A stretch of 64,000 bases of DNA from Mantamonas sphyraenae (taxonomy: Eukaryota; CRuMs; Mantamonadidae), in NCBI GenBank assembly GCA_026936335.1, contig JAPMXV010000054.1, positions 186,001-250,000 on the forward strand, written 5' to 3'. Numbering within the stretch: the stretch's first letter is position 1; each line of letters opens with the position of its first letter. Both the position numbers and the translations under genes were made by a program. The notes below the pieces were generated by a model, which was not told where the DNA came from, did not search any database, and was given only the letters and a program-made list of their open reading frames with translations. Positions 52,813-63,600 of this stretch are shown piece by piece.

Positions 52813-54612
52813 TGTGTTCTCGTTCCTGTACAAGCATGCTGTGCTTAGATCGCAGCTCTGCGCATTCCTTGAGCTGTGCGTGGTCGTGTGTGTGAGTCGG
52901 AGGGTTGGGTTGTTGAACGGCACACAAAAATGGAAACCATCGTCTCCAAGAACGAAACAACAACGCCACATGCTCACGTGGTGCGCTTTCCGACAGTCTC
53001 CGATTATTCTGCGTCGTCCGCTGTCCCACACGCTTCTCGGGAAGCCACAGCAGCCTTTCGCACACCACACTCGGCACTGGAGAGTGTATACAAAAATACG
53101 AAAATGGACCGCGACCACAACTCACAATGCCTTCCAGCTTCATCAGGTCTCCTTGCAATCCCATTACTTCGTTGAAAACCACCTCGAATGGGTTCATTCC
53201 CATCTTCATTTCCTGTTTTGCAGACATGGATTCAGGAGGATGCGTGCTCAACGTGCGTTGCTTGTGTTGGAGCGGTCGGCGCCCTTCACCGTCCGTGACA
53301 TGAACAGCTGCAGTGCCTCTCCGTCATCCTGCGCCTCCAACTCCACCTTTGCAGGTGCTTCCGGGTGATGAAGACTCTCCAGCGTGTCCTGGAAGCGCAG
53401 CAGGTCCACGTTGTTGTTTGCCTCTCCAGCACGCTCCCGCTGAACAGAGCCTCCTCCTCTTCTTTCGACACTCCTGCTGCCTTCGTTTGCATCCCTTTCC
53501 TCCGTTACCCCCGTCTCCACCTCTGGACAGTTCAGTTCTGCGGGTGGAGACGCCACTTCCCATGGCTTCCGTGTCCTGGCCCCCGTCAGTTGGTCCTGTT
53601 GCTTCCACAGCTCGGCTGCAGAGCGAGATGTCGTCTCATCAGACGATTGGGGCAACACCGACCAATCCACGTGCGTTGTCTCAAACGCCTCCTCCTCCTC
53701 TTCCTCCTCCCACGCATCCGCTTCCACCTGCTCGCTCCTTGTGTCCACACCGTCCTCCTGTGCACGGGACGCTTCTGAATGCCCTCCCACCACCACCACA
53801 CGCTTGGGTGACCCATCTTCGTCCAGTTGCACGGGCTTCTGCGGCTCCATGGCCTCCCACTGCTGTACAACGCGCCGCGGTGTGTCTACAAGCGGGTTGC
53901 CCACCACCAGGCAATCCGAGCTGTCGTGTGTCACCACCTCCACACCCCATTCTGTCTCTCGCACCTCCATGTGTGCACGCCGGCTTGGGCGTCCACTCAG
54001 CACCTGCCGTGCAGCGCGCAAGTGCTCCACGTCCACGTCCCGCCCGTACAGCTCCTTGTCTGCCTCTGCCTGCTCCTCGGCTTCCCTCCCAACCTCATCC
54101 TTGCCTTTTCCACTCCCACGCACAAACACAGACTCCTCCCACGCCGCTTGCAAACCCAACAACGCAGATTCCAGCTCACTGGCCGCCAGAGGGAAGTGTT
54201 CAGCCTCTGGTACCCTCAGGCAGCTGCCGTTCTGCCCTTCCAGGACCAGCTCGCCCCCCTCCGCTTTTACACTGCGCACAGACGAGACATGCATCTGCTC
54301 GCTCTCGCTGCTGTTGCATCGCCGCCACAGCACCGACGTCGCGCTCCGATCCAGCGAAAACTGCCACCAGGTGTCACCTACACTCATCCACGTCCCTTCC
54401 ATGAGTGCAAACAGCCGCCTGCGCAGACGTTGTGCACGTTCCACCTGTTCGTCTCGTGCCAATGCCCTTTGCGTTGCGTGTTCTTGCCGTCGAAGCGACC
54501 GCGTCCGCTGCACTGTGTTCTTCAGCACCCTGCTGTCCCGTACATTGCCTCTTGGGAAGAAGGGTGCCGCCGGCAGGTCGGACGGTGACAGATTTGGTTT
54601 GGAAGACGACAT
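52754..54612 (-). CDS. Unrecognised protein with predicted coiled-coil C-terminus
   Basis: The main exon is 53290..54612 (441 codons from ATG 54612, MSSSKPNLSPSD). Two further exons, 53126..53212 and 52754..52873, fit with phase-0 introns and give 509 residues. The join makes MSRT|EMKMGMNPFEVVFNEVMG and then KLEGI|LKECAELRSKHSML, a natural-looking helical end. Without splicing the frame stops at 53248. The N-terminal part is basic and helical (RSLRRQEHATQRALARDEQV), followed by a beta-rich block (WWQFSLDRSATSVLWRRC) and acidic Glu-rich linkers. No family was recognised. The last exon overlaps the antisense end of the RGS gene by 59 bp. The donor for the first intron (GTGAAG) is weak, so the 3' exons are less certain than the main exon. 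Confidence 0.55.
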
Positions 54613-54686
54613 GGGACAAATCGATGGACGATTGCAAAACAGATTGATTGGACCGCGGCTCGACGCACACACTCTCTCCCAACTCC

Positions 54687-57600
54687 CTAGTCGTTGTCAA
54701 TGGCACGGCAGTTTGTGCATGCATACAACAGACGCTCTCGCATGATGTCGAAGCTGGAGTAGTCAGGCAGGTCAAGTTGGAAGAAGCACGTGTGGCTTTC
54801 AGGCAGCGCACCGTCCGTGTTGCGTGCGTTGTTGGCCGAGCTCAGGATGAAGCGTGTGTTCTGCTGCTGGTCCATCTCCTGCAGTGTCAGCGGCATGCGT
54901 GAGCGGCCCCACACAAAGCGCAGGAAATCCTGACGTTCCTGCGGCGAGAACGACTCCATCACACGCCAGAACAGCTTCACGGTCTTGCTGTTCGGTGCAT
55001 GACTGCGGTAGTTGGTGATCTTGCGCAACAGCTTCAGATCCACATCCGGCACGCCGCACACACGCTGTTCCACGCTACTCCACGAGAACAAACACAGCAA
55101 GCGGAACGGAACAATGCTGCTCAGGCCCTGGCGCACCCATTCCACCTGCTGGTCAAACTCGTGCAGGCGGTACTGTTCCACCAGCTGCACAAACTCCAGC
55201 CTGTTCTCAAACGTCACTGCACGCTCCGCCCCGTCGGGCACCAGCGGCACCGTCACCCCGTCACTGTTGATGGTCGTAAACGTTTCCTCAATGATGTCCT
55301 GGAACACCTCTGCCGTCACTCCCTTCTTGTCGATGTTGGCAATCGACGCGTTGCACTGGACGCACATCTGGTCCACCGCCTCAAGGTCGCTCACGTGCAA
55401 CGGAAGCTTCAGCAGCGACTTCCAGAACAGCGACGGCAGGTTCAGCTCCAGCGTGTAGCTTGTGCGCAACGAAATGCCCAGCAGCTTGCCAAAGAACACA
55501 AAGTATGCTTCGTAGCGCTTGCTGGTCAAGCTCGGGTTGGGAATAAACTTATCGCGGTTCACGCCCACCTGATGCTTTGCGTTTGGCACAGGAATCAGCA
55601 GGTGTGTGTGCGGCGACTGCAGTTCCTGGATCATCTGCGTGAATCCCTCGCGGTACACGCCGCCTGCGTCGATGGCATGCTCCATCTCCAGTTTCAGCGA
55701 CCAGGCGTTTTCGCTTGGCTTGCAGCGCATGTACCGCGGATCCACAGTCGCCAGCTGCCTGGAAATCTGTCCAAACACAGTCTGTTCCAGCACACGCTCG
55801 CTCGGCGCCTGGCCAATCAACTTGAACGCACGATGGCGGTTGATTGTCACTCCCACACGCGACTTGGATGACTGCGTGCGCACCAGCGCCTTGCTCCAAA
55901 TCTTCATCTTGGAGTCGGGCAGAATGACGCCACGGCCCTGACCCACCAAGTGGCCCAGCGTGTGTGGCACCTCCATCGTGGAAATGTCCACAAAGCGCAG
56001 CTGTTTGTTCATGCGCTTGTTGAATTGTTGCAGGATCAGCACTCGCTCCTGCATCTTGGACACAGGCACACCTTCACGGAGCATGCGGAACGGCAGCAAG
56101 TCTGCCTGCTTTGGCTTGAACGAGGCAAAGTCCAGCTGCATCGCGTCGCGATCCCTGGTCTTGGCCACCTGCTGCAGCAGTTTGGTCAGCTGCTGGTCCA
56201 TCTGCGGCGTAAACACCATCTGCTCCTGTGCAAACGCGTCCAACTCGCTCGCGTGCTTCTCCATGATGTTGGTCGTGGCCTCGGTGGTAAACTCGGTGGG
56301 GCGCACCTGCATCATGTAGCCAAACGTGTTGGACGTACCCGACGCCTTTGTGGCAAACGATTGGTGTCGGCGCGGAAACCCAATCATCGTCACATGGTCG
56401 CCAGGCGACTTGAGGGTGATCCCAACGCGGAACGTGTGGCCACGCAGCTGCTGGTTCGTCACTGCTGCCACAAAGGGGCCTCGGTTCACGCTAAAGCTAA
56501 GCGTGTTTGCATCCAGGTTCAGCTGCATGCCCACAATGTCGCCTGCGCTCACCTTGGACAGGCCCTTGACCTTGATTTCGCTGCCGCTGCTGCCCACAGA
56601 GCCCGACGTGCGGAAAGCATACGAGCCGCTCGTGTCACCCACCGGGTTGGCAAACTCTGTTGACGCCTCACGTGCAATGCCAAAGTACGCCTTGTCCTTG
56701 AGCGAGTTGATCTGGAAGAACAGTGTCACTACGCCACTCGCAGGCAGCGAGTGTGAGTAAGCGCAGGCCACCAGCTTGCGCGTGTTGACTCCCGGCTGCG
56801 TCAGGCATACAGACACTCCGTCCCTTTGCAGCTCCAGCTTGCTGCTGATCATCTCTGGGTCAAAGAACAGCGACGGTCGCACAGGAAAGTGACAATACAC
56901 GCGTCCGGTTTCAAAGTGCAGATGGCGTGCTCCGTCCCGGTCCTTGAACGGGTTGTGCCTGTACACATCCAAGATCTGCGTGCCGCGGCTGTCGGCCGTA
57001 AACAGCATGCAATCGTCACGTGCCAGCTTGCTCTTGCTATCAATGGTCACCTTGATTGCGGTGGCATGCGGCACGTGGATCGCCTGTGTCACCGTGCGCC
57101 GTGCGTACGGGTGTGCGCTCTCGTACATCTTGGGGTTGTAGTTGGCACGAATCATCAGGTAGCTCTCCGCAAGAAAGTAACGCGGCAACGTGCGGTGCTG
57201 CACAAGTCGCTCCAGCACCTCCATCACCTCCATGTACTCTTGGAACGCCGCGTAGTTCAACAGTTGCTTGTCTGCCTCGCTGATGTTCTTGGGCACCGAC
57301 ACCACCGCGCCAGACGATCCTGCGCCACCCGACGACGACGATGAAGATGATGACGACGACGAAGACGAAGACGACGACACGTTGCCCCCGCGTCGGGAGC
57401 TCCTGCGTCCGTCTCGGCTCTGCTTGGCTTTGGCCTTCTTGGCCTTCCTCTGGTCCTTGGCGTCACTCTTGCCCTCGTTCCCTGTCTTGCCCTCCAGCCA
57501 CAGCTGCAGCACAGGGTCGATGACAACCTGCTCCAGCATGGTTTCCTCGTCCATCTCGCCGCGCTTGAGCTTGTAGTGGCGCACAGCGCGGTGGAGCTCG

Positions 57601-60600
57601 AGCAAAACCTGGTTCATGAGATGGGGCAGCGTGACGGTGCGTTGCTTGCGAGGGTCTGCCTGCGTCAACATGTGGTTGAAAAGCACTCCCGCAGCGTCGA
57701 GATCCAGCTCCACCTCGTCGCCCGCCTGCCCAATGATCAGACTGAGCACCTTGAGCGCACGCAAACGGTGCAACACTTGCACACGCGAAAACACAAGCGC
57801 AAAAAGGACGCGAACGGTGCGTTGCAGGTGTGCTCCACCCAGGATCTGCTTGGCAAACAGCAGTTCAAGTTGCCACAAGGCAAAGTCCAGCGACGGGAAG
57901 CGAAGCGTGTCCTTTTCGCACGCCATGTTCAGATCCAGCCACTGCGGATGGCCCGTCATGCGCGGGTCAAACGAGACCTCGGAAAAGTCCACGTACAGCA
58001 CAATGTGCTGCAACGCCTGTTCCACCATCACATTGGCCACGCTCCGGTCATCGTTGCCAACACCAGACACCCCATGCTCCTGCTGCAGCTCACGTGCGTG
58101 CTCGCTCGCCTCAATCAACACCGAGCGCATGACGTCCAACGGACGTGTGCGCACGTCTTCGTCGGCGTCTCGCGTGGCCATCCCGTCCTCCATGGCACTC
58201 TGGAAGCCCGCACCCACCTGCTTCCCGGAACCAAGGTGCAGCATCTGGTTGGCTGCAAACATGTTGAGCAGTGCCTGCAGCGTGTGCAACCCTCCCAGGT
58301 GCTGCAACTGCACATCCGCCACACCTGCCTCGTTGCGTGGCCAGTGCCGCAGAGCCTGCAAAAGGATGCGCCGTGCCAGCAGCACCGCCAGCGACTCGGA
58401 CGTGTGGCTGTACTGAGTGCGCATCAATTCGTGGCCGTATCGGTTGGCAAACGCCGCAGACGTCAGCTGGCCGTCACTCAGCGCCATTGGCGGTGTGTAC
58501 TCGCCCTTCTTCTTGTTCTTGGACGTGTCCTTCTTCTTCTTCTTCTCCGTGCCCTTGTTCGCAGACGACGTGTCACCTTCGTCCTCGTCCACGAGGTCCA
58601 ACACATCAAATGCCGGGTTCTCCACCTCCGTCGTGTACAGCGAGTCAAGCGTGCCCACGTTCGACGACAAGTGCCACACCTCCTCCTGCGATTCCGCTTG
58701 CACGAGATCCACATCCACATCCTGCAACGCAACGACGGCTTTGCCTTTGCCCTTGTCCTTGCCCTTGCCCTTGTCGTCGGCCCTTGCATTCGGCTGTGAT
58801 TCGCTGTGTTCGTCACCGCTTCCGGACCCCGCCAACGCCTCCTTGCCACCACCACCTTCATCCTTGGCCACTCCGTCCAAACTCAGCAGAACGCTGCGCA
58901 TGTCCATGAGTCGGTTCATGACGAACGCTTGTGCTGCGTCTTGTTTCGACTCGGACCCAGCGCCGGCCTCTTCGCTGTCTGCCTCGACACCACAGGCGGC
59001 AAGAAGCTCGCTTGCCTGGCCTTCAGAGTACCCTAGCATGCCCAGCAGAGCCTGGCGTCGCGAGAGGCGCCCGGCAGCCGACTCGCGCTCCTTGCGCATC
59101 GTTGCATCCGCCGCGACCGCACTCCCGTCGTTCCCGTCCAAAGACAACCCCTCAAAGGAGATGTTGTCATCCATGCCGTAGAATGACACGCCTCCGTACA
59201 ACGGTTCCTCCGACTTGATGTCGGAAAACGCCACGCCCATGGATTCGTCGTTGAGGAAAAACTCCAGGACTCCGCTCACGGCGTCGTAGGTCGTGCGCAC
59301 TACGTCGCCCGTCTTGACTCCCTTGCCGTACACGCGGCTACTTCCGTTGTGGTACGTGTAGCCCGTGGAGCAGCCGTAAAACGACCATCCAATCACCGAG
59401 CGCGAGTAACCGATGTACGACGATGTCGAGTGCGATTGCGGGCAGATGCCGATCATGATGTTGCCCGACGACAGCCGGTTCAACCTCGTTTCCCACGAGT
59501 ACACGCCCTGGCCAAACGGTTGGTCGAAACGCACTGTGGTCCACGTGTAGCTGCGCTTGTGCGTGTACGAGCCGTCCATCTCTGTCGTCACGCTTCCGCC
59601 GCTCATTTCCGCCGGGTTCAACAATGGGCGCCACAGGCTTACCTGCGACCACACATGGTCGTTTTCCGTGTAACTCGCCGTGCCACGCAGCGTACCATTG
59701 TTCCCGTGTGCGCTTTCGTCAAACACCGTCGTGCCCATCGATTCGTCAAACGTCCACGAGCCCGCCGTAAAGTACGACACTGGAGTGCGCGAGTTCCACG
59801 TACTCGTCAAGATGTCCCGCCGGATGTTTTCGTTCATCACGCGAAGCATGTCCACTTTGCCCCTCCACGACGCACTCGTCCTGCTTCCCTCCTCCACCGC
59901 TTCTCCCGCCGCCTTGCGCCGCACAAGGTCTGTCTCGGACGTCGCACAGCCTACCGACATGCTACAGACTCCCTCGGTGCTCGCCATGTACTTACATGTC
60001 AGCGGCGAGGCGCTCGAAGCGACTCCGCGCAGCTCGCCGTTCACATACAACTGCCAGCCGCCGTCCAACACCGCCGCCACCGTCATCCAGTGGCCCACGT
60101 GCACATCCATGTCCAGTGACGTGCCCGCAAGATGGCCGTCGTCGTCCTTTTCGCCCGCCGTGTACGAACCCACTTCCAAGCGGCCGTTGCGGATGCGGAT
60201 GAATGCCTCCACGTCACGGACGTTGGTGAACGACCACAGGTAGTACGTGCTCTTGTCCACTTCGCCCAGCAGTGCGTCGATGTGCACACTGATTTCCACG
60301 CTAAGCTTCTCTTTCAGTGGCATCAGCGCGGTCATGTAGTCCACGCAGCCGTCGGAACCCAGATCCACCGCCATTTCGTGCTGCACCAAACGCAGTGACA
60401 ACTGTGGCAACACCTCCTTCGGACCTGTGTTCGCGCCGTCCACTTCGCCGCTGCTGCCTGGATCCTCGCCATTTGCTGCGCCTGCCATCTCACCGCCGTC
60501 GCTGCTGTCCGTGTTGCCAAAGCCGCTGCCCACCGACGTGTCAAGTGACCCAAACGACGGGCCGTCCTGCACGATGTTGCTCTCTTCGCTCAACAGCTCC

Positions 60601-63600
60601 TCCTCGCTGAGCAAACGCGTGCCGTGCAGTTCGTCCTCCTGCGTGAGTGCAATGTGGTACGTGCGCGGCAGATTGATCCCTTCGATGCCGTTTCCCACAA
60701 ACGACACCTCCGTCAGCACCATGGAGCCCGTCACCGAGAGATGCGCCTTGAATTGCGTGGTCACCGGCTTCTTCGTCTTCCAAACCATCCGTCCTTTGAT
60801 GTTGCGGTGCTGGCGTGTGTCCACGCGCAAGGACACACGCGTGCGCATGCCCTTCTCTTCCAGGTATCCACGGTACTCGTTGCCTTCGACAACGACGTCG
60901 CTTGGATGTGGCACACGCGGCAGGGCTTCCACGCGCACAAAGCGATGCTCCGCAGGATCAGTGAGCCAGCGCACGCGGCAACGCGGGGCCTCGGGGTTGC
61001 CTGCACCCGTGCCAACCGCACATGCCGGGTCTGGGTACGACCATACACTTGGACACAGCTGGCCCGCCGGGTTGTCAAACAGAGCGCACACGTACTTGCC
61101 GTTTTTGGTCACAAACACGTCCGACGTCGTGTACGAACGCCCGATGCCAATCACGTCGCCCTCGCCAAACACGAGCTCGTCTTTGTGCGTGTTGCTCGTC
61201 CAGGCCACCGAATAGCCATTGATCATGTGGTCGCGCAACTGCGTCTCACGCTCCTCCTCGCTGTCTGCCACGTGAGGCCTGTTCAAATGAGCCACGTCCT
61301 GCGTGCAGCAGCGCGTCACGCCCGTATTGAACACCTGCAAGCACATTCCGGTACCACTGGAAGATGCTCCCCACTGCTGCTCCGCCGTAAGGTCGCGCAT
61401 CACATCCAGGTTGCCGTGGATGTTACGACGCAGCTCCGGCTCCGCTTCGCTCGACGGCTTCTCCACCTGCAGCTTGCTCGACAGACCCAGTGCAAGCAGT
61501 GTGCCCGCGGGCACCTCTTCCACCTCAAACTCGGTGTAATCGTAGCGCAGTGCACGGCAGCCGCTGCGCAGAAACTCTTCCGAGCCGCGGTCGCCTGCGC
61601 TGGTCTTGCAGGGGCCTCGCGCTCCACAACCGCATCCACTTTCACTGGCATCTGTGTTGAAAAATTCCCCTGTCGACGACACCGCCACCACGTCGTGGTT
61701 CTCGTGGCACTGCACGGCGCAGTTGTTGCAGCACTGCATGTTGCATGTGTAGCACATCACCCTGTTGTCCTTGCGTCCCAAGCCGCTCGCGTCGGCCCGA
61801 GAACAAGTCGTGCGGTGTGGCCAGTGCATGTTGCTGCTCTGCGACACGTACGGAGCCTCGGCCAAATCCAACAGCTCCCCGTCTTCACCAAGGCTGATTC
61901 CGCTCGGCATGCTTTCCAGCTTGCTGCGCACAGCCGCAGAGGATTCTCTCTCTTCGCCGTCGCCTTCTGTGCTTGCTTCTGCAACATCCGTGCTGCTTCC
62001 TTCGCCGCCCGAGGTCTTGGATCCACTGGCGTCCACCTCTTCACCGCCCATGTGCAGAGAGAGCAGCGCAGCAGACAAGGAAGCGTCCACATGCACCAAC
62101 TTCACCTCGACAGGCTCCACGAGTTCGTTGCGCAGTTTCTCCACGTCCAGGCGTTCCGGAAGCTTCAACCCATGCTTGCGCATGTGCAGTGCCGTCAGCT
62201 TGCGCTCCATGCCATCCAGGTTGGGAAAGCCAATGGTGTCCAAGGGCTTTGCTGCAAGGCGTGCAACCGCTGCGATGCACTCCGGCTCCTCCAAGAGCAC
62301 AGCCACACTTGCACTGTCGGTTGCCAGGGACTTGAGTGCTTTGAAGCTCATGGTGTAAAGCAGAGCATACAGTTCGCTGCTGCGCAGAGTTTCCACGTGC
62401 TCTTCGTGTGACTTGGCAAGCGTCCAACTCAGGCCGCGAACCATCTCCGCTTCCAGGGCGAACCCGACACGCTGTTTCTCGCTCTTGGAATCGTCTGCGC
62501 CCATTGTGTCGCCTGCGTCGTCCTCCCGTGTGTGCTCGGACGCGCTGGCTACAAATGGCCACTCGGGCGAATGTGCCACGACCTTGTCCGTGGTCAGGTT
62601 CACCATGCGCGGCACGCCGCCGCGTTGTAGCGTGGCCGCGCGCACGTCCTCGTCCAACACAACCTGCACGTGTGAGTTGGGGAACTCGTGTGCGACCACC
62701 GTGCCTCGCAACGTCGCAAACGGATACGATCCGCTCACCGACTCTGCGTCCACAGACACCCGAGCACCAACGCGCACAATTTCCATGTCCGCGCCCACCA
62801 AACTCAACACAGCCATTGCGAGCTCCATATCACTGCGCTCCACCGTTCCCTGTCGCACGCGCTCTGCAAGCATCGGTAGATCTGCAACGACCTTGCGCAC
62901 GATGCTGTGCACGCGCGCATACACCTCTCTGTTGCTGCTCAGATGCCTCACAAGGTGCACAAACTCCAACGCCCGTGACATGAGAATGTGTCCGTTCGGG
63001 TGTGCCTCGCGCGCAGCCTGGGCTGCAGTGCGTGCAAGCTCCACCTGTTCTTCCTCAACAGCAAGCGCATCCATGTACGTCGAGCCGATTTGGTGCAGCA
63101 GCTCCAGCAGCAGGTCGTCCCTGTGTAGCCCTCCACGCACCATTTCCAGGCCCTGGTACACCTGCGTCATCGCCTCCATGCTAAGCTGCGGCAGCAGACG
63201 CCTGCAGATGCGCGTGGCCAGCAGGCGCACGTGCTCGTTGCACAACGATGCAGACAGGTGCGTTTCCTCAAACATGAGCGGAACCAGCATATGTACGCAA
63301 CGTGTGCTTGCCAGCAGCTCGCAACCCACTCGTGAGTCCAAAAACTCGCTCACGAGAAGCAGCACCTCCACCATGTGCTCACGGGCCTCGTTCATCGACC
63401 GCGGCTCCGCGGGGCGGTTTCGGCTAACCGCTTCCAACTGTTCTGGGAAGTACAGCAATGTGTCGTGCACAAACATTGCCTGGGCAACCATGCCCAGCGG
63501 TTTGCTTCCTGCGTTGAACCCGGACACAGTGCGAGGGGAGAAGCCCACGTAGAACGGACGTCCTGCGTTGATGCCCTTGTGCATGTTCTCTGCGCCCCTA

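Noticed and set aside
52876..53175. Plus-strand 100-codon open frame after the RGS gene
   Set aside because: No homology, no splice context and antisense to the better-supported minus-strand exons.
53248..53289. Stop codon at 53248 as the true end of the unrecognised minus-strand gene
   Set aside because: A phase-0 GT-AG intron removes it and joins two more natural-looking exons; kept as the less likely alternative.
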